Assembly: GCF_037126465.1 (NCBI RefSeq)
Contig: NC_088207.1
Coordinates: 47,302,143 to 47,366,142, forward strand
Length of the DNA stretch: 64,000 nucleotides
Direction of reading: 5' to 3'
Source: Ornithodoros turicata
Lineage: Eukaryota; Arthropoda; Arachnida; Ixodida; Argasidae
Under the pieces are notes generated by a model that saw nothing but the letters and a program-made list of their open reading frames with translations, had not been told where the DNA came from and did not search any database. The translations under genes and the position numbers were made by a program. The first letter of the stretch is position 1. Every line of letters begins with the position of its first letter. Shown in pieces: positions 1 to 11,406 of this stretch.

Positions 1-101
1 CTATGAGCGGCGCACGGATGTCGACGGGTGGAGAGAGGACAGCAGGAAGGAGTGGGGGACAGGGGAGCTAGTATGCGTCCTGGGCCGACTTCAGCCGCTG
101 G
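1..101 (-). mobile_element. SINE fragment (tRNA-derived family), copy 1
   Basis: This matches the conserved body of the SINE whose complete copy lies at 5003-5304: the word ending in GGACAGATGGAGAGAGGAC (here slightly diverged), then AGCAGGAAGGAGTGGGG, then GTATGCGTCCTGGGCCGACTTCAG. It enters from the window edge and stops before the tRNA-like head. The coding sense of the SINE is the minus strand. Confidence 0.75.
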
Positions 102-102
102 T

Positions 103-134
103 GATAATAATATAATAATAATTATTATTATTAG
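103..134. repeat. ATT/TAA microsatellite
   Basis: A run of TAA/ATT trinucleotides directly follows the SINE fragment. Loose ACT/CTA-rich sequence with no gene signal fills 315-430. Confidence 0.7.
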
Positions 135-477
135 TATTTATTTTTCATCACAAGTTTTTTACAACACAGTACCGCCTGCTTAAGCCAATTGACTTGTTTG
201 CAGGTTGCAGACAACAGCACCATACTGAGTATTCTTTGCCAGATTCTTCTGACACAGCTAAAAATAAATAAATAGAAAGATACAGGCCATAGGAACAACA
301 AGTTCACATACAAACTGGATGATGTAACACAAATGGTGTATTAACACAAACGACTACTACAACCACACCACTACAACTACATACCATTACTATCTACTAC
401 TACTATCATACAAACTAACTACTAAGTACTAACTTAATACACAACAACTGAAAACCTAAACTTACTGTAGCGAACAT

Positions 478-2157
478 AAATAATAATAATAAGGCTAGGA
501 GCGTTTTACGTAGGTGTTCAACAGCCACTTTTTTATTTCTTTTTTCACGCTAGATATAGATTTCAGTTTTTTAAGTTCATCAGATAGTATCAGGTAGTAT
601 GTTAAATTAATGGGGAACAATATTGTTCCTAGTACATTTGCCGTATTCTGTTTTACAAAGGGGATTTTATAATGTGTACCAGATCTTAACGCTATGCCTC
701 TTTCTTCCAATATCTTAAATTGAGTTGGAAAGTAATGTTTGCATAAAATATATTTGAAGAAATCGCTAAACCTTAATATTCCCGACTCTACATATATATT
801 CCGAGCTGCATCATTATAACCGTGGTAAGGGACAATGTTTCGTAACGTTTTCTTATGTACTGACTATTTTATTTTTCAAGTTTTGCGCACAATTCCCATA
901 TAATCTTATTCCGTAGTTTAATGAAGACATACCCGGCGCAAAATAGATGGATCTTCTAATACTGAATGGTGCATTTCTTTTAATGAAGTACATTTGTGCA
1001 GAAACGGAGCGAAGTTTCTTACAGACCTTATAAACTTGCGTGTGCCATTTCATATTATAGTCTAGGTACAGTCCAAGGTACTTTATACTATCCACATACT
1101 CGATCAGGGGGCAATTAGTACAATTACAAAAATCGCCATGCATTTTTATGGGTAATTCCTTAAACATTTTTCGCGGATGTCTGAGACCATCACCTTAGTT
1201 TTTTTCTACATTCACCGCAATTTGATTTTCTCTATACCATTCCATTAATTTTTGTAGATCGCCTTTAATAACACTCACTACCCTTTCATAACTATGATTT
1301 GCAACCACTAGCGCTGTATTATCGGCAAACTTATATAATGTCCCCTGCAACGGTACCTTGGAAATTTGATTAGCATATATAATAAATAAGAGCGGTACAA
1401 GCACAGAGCCTTGCGGGACACCATGTGACAAACGTAACTTAGGACTAAAAAAGTTGTATATTTTCACGGATTGACATAAGTTTTCTAAATAATTTCTAAA
1501 CAAACTATATATATATTTCCTGTTGTTTCAACAGAATATAACCTACTCAGCAAAATTTCATGATTTATAATTTCAAATGCCCTTGAGCAATCTATAAAAA
1601 GAGAGGTAGCAACCCATCCACGATCTAAAGACCTACTGACATCATCATTAAAGTTTTCTAACAGATGAATTGTACTTTTCTTAGGCCGAAATACATATTG
1701 AGAATCGCTAAGTATTCCCATTCCAAGAAATCAACTATTTTACTGACATACTTCTCCATGATATAACAGAGTTTGCAGAACAGACACAGGTCTATACTTC
1801 AAATATTACCTTTAGGCCCTTTCTTGTAAATAGGTCTTATTACTATTGTTTTAAGACAGGTATCAGGTAAAGGTACCAGTGTTTTAGATCAGGTATCTTA
1901 CCTGTTTTGAAAATACCATTGAACAAGTGAAGCAGACAATGTTTTCTTAATATCACGAGATCTATAATGCCACCATAACCAACAGCTTTATTGTTTTTCA
2001 TACGTTTCACTATGTGCAAAATATCTTCCCGAGTTATTTCAGGAAAATGTATTGAATTAATAATCAACATTCTTTTCACACCTGCATGATCTGATTTGAT
2101 ATGTTCACACAACTGATTAATAGATTCCAAATATTTCATACTAAATTCACTGGCCAA
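478..2157 (-). mobile_element. Decayed, 5'-truncated non-LTR retrotransposon (RT ORF)
   Basis: Minus-strand translation in shifting frames gives an ordered set of LINE reverse-transcriptase pieces. The thumb-side start is near 1843-2157 (EITREDILHIVKRMKNNKAVG). An FRPKKST and LFIDCSRAFEIINHE block lies at 1485-1721, and an HGVPQGSVLVPLLFIIYAN block followed by FADN at 1195-1503. The C-terminal YLGLYLDYNMKW block is at 853-1167 and the tail at 495-710. The FADN replaces the catalytic F/YADD, so one metal-binding aspartate is lost, and several frameshifts and stops separate the blocks. No endonuclease is visible. The 3' end carries a short TTA repeat near 480-495, a usual LINE-type tail. The general style is Jockey/CR1-like, but the clade was not resolved. 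Confidence 0.85.
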
Positions 2158-2211
2158 GTTAGGTAACCTACCGTAAGCCTGATATGCAGATTATTTCGCT
2201 CAGTTCGACTT

Positions 2212-2228
2212 GGGGGGGGGGGGGGGGA
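2212..2228. repeat. poly(G) tract
   Basis: An uninterrupted G run just upstream of the retrotransposon truncation point. Its exact length is likely uncertain in any assembly. Confidence 0.8.
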
Positions 2229-3831
2229 GCGAACTGCTAATTGTTTTTCATCTGTGCAAAAGGTCGCACACGACGATGTAACTTGTCTCGTTCATTCAAC
2301 CGTTGTTAGACTTGAGTGCGGCTGCATTGACAGTAACATAACAGCATGTAACATTCGCATCCGCAACTGGGATAGTTCATATATAGATGCATCCGTGCCC
2401 GCGGATATGGAGTATATCCGCACATTTGTAGGAAAAGAGTCTGCATGACGAACAATGTTACCAACATTACTTTCAGCGTACAAACTGGCCAGGAACATTA
2501 TGTCGTTCGCAGTTTTCCGACAGTAGCCGTTAAAGCAATTCAAGTGAATTTCCATTCAATTACCACTATTCAATGCACGGGACGACACACTTCGACACCA
2601 TTATGGGTGCACTGCGTGGTCTCAATCATGGCTCCACCTAGGAGACGTCGGCAGAGACAGCAGTGCGTACTAAAAAAAAAAAAAAAAAACATACATATAG
2701 CTTTTACCACTTTGACACTCCTAATGCTAAAGCATTTCTTTACTTAAGGGACAACCACTTCCATCATGATACGGGGTTTCACTCCTGTATGCGTCTTAGG
2801 GAATATTTTGGCAAGAGAGATCTTTTACCCGATGAAATACGATAAATCCGCAAACAACGATAAAGACTATACGTGTTTTGTTATGATTTTGAGTTTTGGT
2901 TCATGCAGTAAAGGAGAAGATCGAGACGACTCGCAGCCAACGGTGGAGTTCTTGGCGACGTTCGCCATCAAATATCAATGAAGATCCGAAACCATCTCTG
3001 TGACTCGGAGTTTGTTTATAAAGTTAGGCTCGGTAGTGGTATTATTTCGCACTCCAGAGAATCCATATCGACCCACCCTGCTCTTTGGTTGCGCAAAGTA
3101 TGAAACAACTCGGTGCCACAACGTAAAAGCTTACACGCACGGTAGCATTTGTCGTTGGCGCTGTTTTGACTCTCTCTTCAGCTGAACCGTACTTCTAGCT
3201 AGGAGGGTTCGCGCACCTGATTGAACGAAACGAAAACGATTTACTGAATTTTTTACGCCACTGATTTTTCTTTATGAGCACCATTTTTGCAACGATAAAC
3301 ACGCAGATCTATAAATGGGAGCTGTATACGGTCTTATTACGTGCGCGTCAGTGAAACATGTCGAAATGAAGGACTTCACTTAATACCGGATTTATTCCTC
3401 CTGCAATGAGCGAAGATTGAAAACATAGCATTGGACTGGGCGGGCATATAAAATTGACGAGCCGCGCACGCTTTCAAAACTGGCTTCATTTGCGAACTCA
3501 ACGACTTGTCTAGACACTCGTTTAAAGGGGTACATTTGAATGCCTGCCTTTAAAAGTGTTCATCCGAAAGCGACATCAATCTTCAGCTTTTTTTTTTCTT
3601 CGTGCGTTTTCTCTTACCACTGACTTCAGATGCTGTTTCATGTCGGTGTTTTTCTGAGTGACGGCGAGTCTGCGATACTGTGAACACATTAAGAGTAATG
3701 AAAGGACAGCGAAAATACATTTTTGGAAAGGATGCTGCAAAGGACAGGCGCTTTTCGCCACGCGCGTTGCTTCTCCCGTTTTGTGCGTGTATCGCAGAAA
3801 TGTTTTTTTTAAATTATTATTTCGTGTTAGA
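2229..3831. other. Intergenic, no gene recognised
   Basis: Only short overlapping open frames occur on both strands, none with a recognisable domain, splice structure or promoter. An A17 tract sits near 2672-2689. Confidence 0.5.
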
Positions 3832-4050
3832 GCCGCGAATCAACTGTGGCCATAAGCGCCGTAAAGACGTGGACAGATGGAGAGAAGACAGCAGGAAGGA
3901 TGGGGCGATAGGGGGTTATATAGTATGCGTCCTGGGCCGCCTTCACTGGGAACTGGGCCAACATTCGTCTGAAAATTCTGCCGGAAAACCCAGGGAAAAC
4001 CTCAGACAGCGCAGCGTGTGGTAGGATCATCTACCATCACGTTGCTGCCG
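3832..4050 (-). mobile_element. SINE fragment, copy 2
   Basis: Carries the same body words as the full copy: CGCGAATCAACTGTGGCCAT, GACGTGGACAGATGGAGAGA, AGTATGCGTCCTGGGCCGCC, ACATTCGTCTGAAAATT and the AAAACCCAGGGAAAACCTC block. The tRNA-like head that should follow at the right side is degenerate or missing. Orientation is the same as every other copy in the window. Confidence 0.8.
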
Positions 4051-5002
4051 CTGGAAGGAAGGGTTACAGCGTATATAGATTTTCCGTAATGGATGTACTG
4101 TGCATGTCATGCTCACTTTAGACGATATGAGGACATCGTTAAAGAACACACACAGACTGTGGCGGTGGTTATATACCCAGAGGTTATTCCCACCACGCTG
4201 ATAATAAAACCGCTAATGCTTGCCTTCGCATGCTCAGCTGTCCTCTGCTGAGCAGCATTCAGCCGCGAATAGCCAACGTTCACCAGATATAGACTTACAA
4301 TAGCAACAGACTCGGGATGTAAACGTCGTGTAAACGATTCCTACAGTACGCTACAGCGTGGAGGAAGAAGAGAAAGAACCCACCAGCGATCGCGTTTACG
4401 ATAGCTGTACCACAGTTGAAGAAGAAAAAAAAAAGTTTATATTGGGGAACAATTACAGCTTCTAGGCCCCTAAAATTACTAAATTATTACGACTTAAATT
4501 TCTTATTGTTTCTTATAGAATGCAAAGCTATGGTGAATGGCATCCACATCACTATCGCCATCGTCTTTAGGAGCAGCGCTTATCATCAGGAGCCAGAACC
4601 ACAACTTTACTTTGGTGATGGTGTTTCGGGTGTCATGAGCCAATATTCTCACGTTGAACTCTGAAATCACTCTCGGATGCTAAGCAAAATGGGCCTTCCC
4701 TCGTTCGCTATACTCTGCACATTTCCTGCGCGCACCGTTTCTGTAACGCAAAGTTTCTAAAAAAAAGCCCCTTATGTTGTAACATGCGAGGCTTTTAAAT
4801 ACCCGTTGTGCAGGTTACAAATTTAGTAGTGTTACGCAAGTAGGAACAACCCGTGTGCGATTGTGAATCGAATCTATTCCGCTTAGCGGCCCTCTTCAAA
4901 GCTATTTGACATAGCGACAAAATGTGTACCCTCAAAACCAAAGCGTTATGAAAGCGTGGGGATCTAGCAGGCTTGTAAAACTATTAATATTATTCCGTGT
5001 CA
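4051..5002. other. Intergenic, no gene recognised
   Basis: Unique-looking AT-rich sequence. No open frame shows a domain or splice structure I can support. Confidence 0.45.
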
Positions 5003-5304
5003 GCGCCGCGAAGGAACTGTGACTGCGAGCGGCGTACAGACGTGGACAGATGGAGAGAGGACAGAACGAAGGAGTGAGCGACAGGGGGGGGGGGGGGGGG
5101 GGGGGTTAGTATGCGTCCTGGGCAGACTTCAGGGGGAACTGTGCCGGCATTCGTCTGGAAAGTGCTTCGGAAAACCCAGGGAAAACCTGAGACAGCACAG
5201 CCGGTGGTGGGACTCGAACCCATCACCTTCCCAGTCTTCTTCAGCACGATCTTGGCTATCACCAACGAGCGGGACGCCTTAACCCGCTCGGCCATGCAAG
5301 AGTA
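5003..5304 (-). mobile_element. Full-length tRNA-derived SINE, copy 3
   Basis: Read on the minus strand, the element starts with a tRNA-like head. An A-box-like TGGCCGAGCGGGTTAAGG lies at about 5277-5294 and a B-box GGGTTCGAGTCCC at about 5209-5221, with extra bases between them like the long variable arm of tRNA-Ser or tRNA-Leu. The body then runs through the AAAACCCAGGGAAAACC block, a G19 tract (C on the minus strand) at 5088-5106, and the AGAGAGGACAG/GGACAGATGGAG words to the CGCGAAGGAACTGTGAC end. The architecture (Pol III promoter head plus unrelated body) resembles the Ruka-type SINEs described from ixodid ticks, but identity with Ruka was not tested. It is the only copy here that keeps the head. 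Confidence 0.85.
5207..5296 (-). promoter_or_regulatory. tRNA-like head with A and B boxes (Pol III promoter)
   Basis: The spacing and sequence of the two boxes are those of a class II tRNA gene. It lies inside the SINE, the 3' part of a tRNA fold is missing, and the SINE body follows directly. It is therefore an internal Pol III promoter rather than a tRNA gene. Confidence 0.7.
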
Positions 5305-5785
5305 TTGAAATTAATTCGAATTACCAATATTACTAACCCCTTAATTAGGTCGGGTAAAAAACATTTTATTTCGAATTGAATTAAATGTGCGAAATCGTGC
5401 TTTTATGGCGCTTGGGTCGCTTGGTGACGAGGCTTGGGCAGTTTCGATGGAATGGCGTAAACTTCCTTGCGGGAACGCCATTGCCCTTCTATCTCAGTTT
5501 TGTCGCAAAGGCCTTATTGCTGACCGTCTGGCAAGGAGTTAATGACAGTATGCACTTACGGCCGTGACCGTTAAGGCCGTAAGTGCGCCCGTCTGACAGG
5601 GGTATAAGTGGCACAACAAAGAACACGCGAAGTGGTTTTCTTGTCCTTCCTGTGTCCCGAAAAAAAAAAAAAACGCAGTATCTTAGGTGTAACTTACGGA
5701 ATGAGTATTAGTTACTCCCAAAAAGTATTTAAGTTACAGTACTAAATACTCGCCTTTAAAAGTATTTGTAGGATACCAAGTTATA
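5305..5785. other. Intergenic, no gene recognised
   Basis: AT-rich sequence with an A13 run near 5660. There is a short inverted pair around 5560-5590 in which CTTACGGCCGTGACC is answered by GGCCGTAAGTGC. No coding signal was seen. Confidence 0.4.
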
Positions 5786-5890
5786 CCCCGGTCACACGGC
5801 AAGTTGAATGTCATTCCCAACGAATGACATTCACACTGAATGGCATTCGTTCCGTGTCACACGGTGAAACCGAATGGCATTGGCCCGCAG
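5786..5890. repeat. Short repeats of GAATGNCATTC next to a CGGTCACACGG word
   Basis: The palindrome-like word GAATGACATTC or GAATGGCATTCG recurs at about 5806, 5819, 5837 and 5870, flanked by GTCACACGG at 5790 and 5856. Such CGGTCACACGG words occur at the ends of short DNA elements, but I could not find a matching right end. Confidence 0.4.
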
Positions 5891-7816
5891 CGAATGAGTT
5901 CCAGAAGCTCATTCGCTTTTCCCTCTCGCACCGACTGTGTAACCTCGTCAGCAGAGAGGTAGCAAAAACAACAACGATAAACCGTTAGGGCAAATTAAAC
6001 ACGAATGAAAGGTTTGTACTCCAATATGTTATCACGAATTATCACGAAGGAAGGCCTAACACTGTTTTTCAGGTAACTATATACTCGTTCCCAGTCGCAA
6101 AGTGTGGGCCAGGTAGGCTTTTTACTTGTCTTGGCTTGTGATACTTAGCCAACTGAGCGTCGTCCAAAAACGCAATGATTTTGTGAAATAATCTCGTGTT
6201 TCTCTCAATTTCAAGAAAAATATAACGAATGTACCTCTACATATAGCTTCATACTTGCCTCTCCGCCTTATCTTCCGTTAGCAGCGTGCATTATATGCAT
6301 CGCTGGGAAAGACTACTCCAGCCATCGAGCGAGGCTTCACCACAAAGATACGCATACAGGCAATCCATAATTCTGCCACAAAGTGGCATACGAATGATAT
6401 CCGATTGCATTCGTCGCCGGTTACCTATCAACCATGGCGGTAAGGGAAATAAGGAAGAAACGGCCATTGGTCCCTGTTGTAACAGTGTCTTTTTTTTTTT
6501 CTCTCTCTCTCTCTTCTCTCCCTGCACGCCGGTATCCGCGTGATTGACGTCATTACTGCCCCAGCAGCCCAAGAGATGACCACACCCGTAACTTCATTAT
6601 CTCTGCATGCCGTCGCGTGTCTCATCACCATCTTTTCCCTCTCCCGTCATTATTTTTGTGACGGCTCGCAGAGCGACCGATGACAAGGCGTGCTGTGCGG
6701 GGGGTGTCGGATATAAGAAAACACTGCCGCAAGCCGTCGCCGTGTGCGACCATTGTTTTGGGGACACACAGACTCAAAAAGAAAAAGCAGGGCGGTGCGC
6801 GCGTATATTGGAGAAACAGTACTTGCAGTATGTTGCCATGCTGTATAGTATGTATATACACTTTCGTTAATATTTTTTGACTTGTATACAGTCATGCGTA
6901 GATACACAAATGGTAGACGTTCAAAAATCCGTAGATATAAACGTTTGATCCTCCTCCTTTCCCTTCCTCCATCCAATTTTTACTAGGGCCGTGAGAATAT
7001 TCGGATTTTTCGGATTCGAAAAATCCCGAGTACCAGTATGCGAAATCCGAATATTGGAGCGCATCATTGCGTATTAGATTCGAATTCTGAATCTAATATG
7101 GAATTCCAGATTCGAATTTCGAACCGAAGCGATGTCTCTTCTGAACGGAATATATTCCAATAGTTCACTCGTAAGTGCAAAAACACAAGAAGAGAGGGTA
7201 CTAAACAAAGTGCCAACATGCACTTTTGTCTAACTTCATGTGTTCCATCAAGTTGAAACTTCGCGTCGTTATCTTCTCAGGGATACTTAAAGTGTCGCGG
7301 AAGGACGACGTATATTTGGTATACCAGCCTGTATCTAGCCGTGTCCACCGATTCTCTATCTTTATAACCCCGATGTACAAACAAGGGGCCATCCTGTCAT
7401 TTTCCCGTCCGCGTCTCATACTCTTGTTGACAGTGTCTCCTCCGCCGTCCCTGATCCCCCTTCATAACACCACGCTTCTGTCAACCCTGTTCTTTTAGTT
7501 CGGTGCTTTAATTGTCATCGTGCTTTAATAAATGGTTTTCATGGGGAGGATTCTTTCGTTTATGTTTTGGCGTGTCATTAATGTATAGTTAGCACTGGAG
7601 GGACGGATGATTTATTACTTTTAACGCTGCCATAGGCTTATCGTGTTTGGAAGCGGATCGCTGAACATTTCCGCGCTTCTTTGATATTGAGTGAGGATAA
7701 GCGATATAACAACGCCTCGATGTAAGAGAAAAAGAAAGATTTATAAATTAATTGATTTATAAATTAACTGTCACTGATTGGAAAAAGGTGCTATGCGTTC
7801 AAAGCTCAAGTAGGTA
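5891..7816. other. Intergenic, no gene recognised
   Basis: There is a CT microsatellite at about 6500-6515 and a TTCGAA-rich, partly palindromic stretch at 7000-7140. The overlapping open frames here have no recognisable product. Confidence 0.45.
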
Positions 7817-7940
7817 CAGCTTAGGACAAAAGTTTACGGACCCGTCACCCGTTTCTTATTCAGTCTTTTCCTGATAGCTAGCAGGGGCCGCTCCAATGAA
7901 TGCGCCAGTGCCGCGTTCAGTGAACTTTTGTCCCAAACTG
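7817..7940. mobile_element. 124-bp MITE with TA target duplication
   Basis: Terminal inverted repeats CAGCTTAGGACAAAAGTTTAC and GTGAACTTTTGTCCCAAACTG pair over about 20 bases and are flanked on both sides by TA. TA duplication and CAG...CTG ends are typical of non-autonomous Tc1/mariner or Tigger-type elements. No coding capacity. Confidence 0.8.
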
Positions 7941-9349
7941 TACCATACTTTCCAGTCTCTCTAACGTGCCCGTAATACATGCCCCCAGTATTGTCCAGTG
8001 TAGCTTTCTCTTTCGCGCTGTACCTTCGGTCTTTCACCGTGCTATGGCGGCGGGATATATACGTTTATTCGAGAAAAGAACATGACAAAGAGAAGAGATC
8101 AGTCAAGCGCAACGGTCGACTTGCTATTCCATTGGAAGATCACTGGTGGTTCGTTGGTTCACAGCCTGTTCGCAAGTTCTGTACCCCTCGTGAAGCAAAG
8201 CACCTGGTTTGTCACCACTCCACTACCATAGGTATATGTTGCTCTCCAGTGTAAGGATGCCGCCAAACGCCTTCTGGCGGGCGTTATCAACCGATGCGCG
8301 TTATATCCATGGTAAAAATTAGATCAGCTGGCATGCTGTGCAAGAAAACATGCAGCGCGTGGGAATGCACGGTATAATGTCTTGGTCTGCAACCACCACA
8401 TAATCAAATATCCAGCAGCGGAACGTACCTATATATACCGGCACACTGATTGTACGTACGGTATTCTAGCAGACTCCCTAATGCCGCACTCTGCCTAATT
8501 CCATCTTGGACAGAAAGGGCCTTGGTCGAGCCCCGGCGAAACGAGTCTAATCGCATTCGAAGAATCCCCGGCGAACACGTGTCACGTTAAGCCTTATACG
8601 GCCTTACTTAGCCCAAATGGCGTGATCCATATTTGACAGCTCTGCGAGTCTGCATGTATATACGCGTCTTTCCCAAGCCTGCCACGCGCGGTTCTCGCTT
8701 CGGTTAATATAGGTGCGGCGATTTTACCCATATGTGACCGGACATATACATATATAGGTGGATGAACGCGGCCCGCCGTTGCCAGACATGGATGCGATGT
8801 CTCAACGAGGTTAGTGTTTCCGACGGCGCGGAACTGTTTGTGTAAGGAAAGACGGTACGCTTGCCGAGTGCTCTGTCAACATTCTGGCTTTTGTGGGATT
8901 CCGCTGCGCGGATAGAGAAAGAGCAGAAGATGTCCTTTGCTGTCTTTGTTTCTTTGTCTTCCGATGCGTACTGCTTTTCTTGGCCTCATCGTGGGCTTGG
9001 TATGTTAATTTAATAATATTGCTAGTCACTATTGGGGCTCTAACGGGAGTGGGGCACACAAAATAAGTCGTATGCAGATGCCACGCAAGCATAAGAGGGG
9101 AATACAGACACTTGCTACAAGGACAGTCGCGATATAGCGTGTTATAGGAATCGTGCCAGGAAGGGAAGGGGCAAGTTCGAACAATCAGTCCTAGACTGCG
9201 GTTCTTTTAAATTACGTGGGAAGATCGCTTAAACTGGCTGTTGGTAAGGGAGCCTAACTATCACAAGCGAGATTGTTGATTACTTGGTACAGAAATTTGA
9301 GAAGATGGGTCATACACGTGTAGTGGCGGCGATACAAGCTGGACACTGA
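7941..9349. other. Intergenic, no gene recognised
   Basis: A short hairpin at about 8252-8276 pairs GCCGCCAAACGCC with GGCGGGCGTT. No open frame can be linked to a family. Confidence 0.4.
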
Positions 9350-10095
9350 GTAACAGTTCGGGACATTGCAGCCCAGCGTAACATTAGTGTCGGCAGTGTA
9401 GAGACAATCATTCACGAGCACTTACTGTTCCACAATGTCTGTGCGAGATAGGTTCCCAGACACCTAACTTGTGACCGGAACGGAGCGCGCATGGCAGTCT
9501 CTGAGCAGCTGCTGAACCGGTTTCAATCTGAGAGGGATGAATTTTTGCAATCAATCGTAACATGTAATGTAACCTGGGTGCATCATTTCACCCTATATAG
9601 AGACAAAAAGCAGCGGCATGGAATAACGACACAAGACTTCCCCGCCACCACAGAAAAGCAAGGTGCAGCCGTCTGCTGGGGAAGTCCATCAGAATTGTCT
9701 TCCGGGGCATGCGGGGGGGTGTAATCCATGCGGACTTTTTCGAGCAAGCGGCCACGATTAATGGTCAGTACTACTCCACGTTGATAAAGGGTGCCGTGCG
9801 AAACGGCCAGAAAATGTCTGGAATGTTGTAAGGAAAGGACATTATTCTTCATGGCAATGCCCGGCCTTACACGGCGAATTTGACGGTAGCAATCCTGGCT
9901 GAAATGCGCTGCGAGGTTCTGCCCCTTGCAGCGCAGATTTAGCCTCAACGCAGATGAAGCCCTCCAGAAAGGTGTCCTGCAGTGGCTACGGCAGCAGCTC
10001 ACTTCTCTCTACGCCAAAGGCATCAAAGAGTTGCCATAGCGATGACAGCGGTGTTTATATGCGCACGGTAAATACGTTGAAAAAGTGACCTAGTT
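9350..10095 (+). pseudogene. Dead mariner-family transposase
   Basis: Plus-strand translation across stops and frame changes follows the mariner transposase in order. The helix-turn-helix is IAAQRNISVGSVETIIHEHL, followed by a VPRHLT block and AVSEQLLNRFQ. The first catalytic region reads VTCNVTWVHH where the family has VTGDETWVHH. The second reads LHGNARPYTA where the family has LHDNARPHTA. Both visible catalytic aspartates are therefore gone. The PPYSPDLAPSD region is deleted after MRCEVLP, and the ending GIKELP to VEK resembles the family C terminus. In-frame stops also occur. The terminal inverted repeats were not located. Confidence 0.85.
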
Positions 10096-10336
10096 TGGTG
10101 CTTCCCGAATTTTCCATTATATTTAGAGAAATAAAAGTATCGGTCAACATTGAACGACCTTTGTAAGTCAGAAACGGTGCTAAGAGGTACATGGTGTCTC
10201 GAAGGAAGAACTCCTGGCATGACAGGGCATTGCTGGTGATGGGACTATATTCAGTATCATGTAAAGTTCGAATAACGATCAGGCTTCGTTTATTTTAGGC
10301 AGCGTTAGTTAACTGTCAAGAACGCGTGCATGACTG

Positions 10337-10429
10337 AGGCCCAGTTTCACCAAACGGCACTCATCACTTCAAGCTTTAGGAATTCTTGATCTCGGTTCAG
10401 AGTTAACCAGCGTTGGTGAAACCGGGCCT
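10337..10429. mobile_element. 93-bp MITE
   Basis: Ends pair as AGGCCCAGTTTCACCAA and TTGGTGAAACCGGGCCT. Short with no coding potential. The target duplication is unclear. Confidence 0.7.
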
Positions 10430-11299
10430 AAAACAGGAAGAAAGACGCAAAGAGGGACAGAATTCAATTCACATTACCTCATCCACGGAATTCATGGCGC
10501 GATGGGGAACAAGGACGACGCACACCTAACTCGCTCGCACCAGTGCCCCTTTTGGATTACCGGATAACGTTCACACGCTGTTTCGCTTTGACAAAGGGGG
10601 GGCCTACAGGTGGCAAAACCTGAAACGCCAAGGTCAGATTTGTTATCACGGCCAGTGACGCTTCTTCGTGCGATAGGCCACAAAAACGCGGCATTTGGTG
10701 ATAACGCATTATCAGTGGCTAAGTGACGGTTCAGGGAATCTGTCAACTCCCCCTGTGCGCAGCCAAAAACAACGCGGGGCATTTCAGAGTTCGTTTACAG
10801 CCGTGCATGGACGACCGTATGCTGTTCGGGATTTTACTTATGGGTCCCTCTGCTTCGCCGTGCTGCCGTTGATGGCGAGGCATGGTCCGATCCCGTTTCG
10901 CCGGTTGTTGCGTCAGATGCCGCATCGATGAGGAGGAGGATGAGAGTCCCGACTCGACCCAAATTTGTATTGTCGTGAATGCATTGGGCCAGGACGTACG
11001 TATGCCTAGACATTTCAGACATCTGTATTATGGAGTGTATATGTTTTCCATCTTAAAACTGCGACAGCGCACCGCCTGTTGTTGCCCTCTACGAACAACC
11101 GTTTTTTGTGCTCACGGTTTCGCCGCTAAACGCGGTTCAAATTTCCCGCTGTTAGCACTACAGTGCCACGTGACCGTATACCACGTGGCTTCGAGCTTAT
11201 TCGCGCCTGCTACTTGTGTTCACATATATATCTTACGCTTTAATCCACTAACGGGGTCAGACCCGAGCTCTCGTGGCTCAGCGCCTGCGTACGTTTCCA
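10430..11299. other. Intergenic, long open frame judged spurious
   Basis: A 184-codon plus-strand open frame (10882-11436) crosses this stretch and runs into the tandem repeat at 11300. It has no signal peptide, no domain and no codon pattern I can defend, so no gene is called. Confidence 0.4.
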
Positions 11300-11406
11300 T
11301 TTGGTCTTATTCGCAATTTAGTCTTATTCGCAATTTGGTCTTATGTATTTGGTCGCAATTCGACATTTCGTCTTATTTATTGGTCTTAATTTGGTCTTAT
11401 TCGCAA
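11300..11406. repeat. Irregular tandem repeat of about 18 bases
   Basis: Units built on TTTGGTCTTATTCGCAA recur at about 11300, 11318 and 11335, with decayed units to 11406 (TTGGTCGCAATTCGACA, TTTCGTCTTATTTA, TTGGTCTTAATTTGGTC). It reads as a small decayed minisatellite. Confidence 0.75.

Noticed and set aside
5207..5296. A tRNA-Ser or tRNA-Leu gene on the minus strand
   Set aside because: A and B boxes are present, but the 3' half of a tRNA is missing and the sequence continues into a dispersed SINE body.
7000..7140. A TTCGAA-rich palindromic stretch as a satellite or operator
   Set aside because: The words are irregular and the pairing poor. No unit length could be defined.
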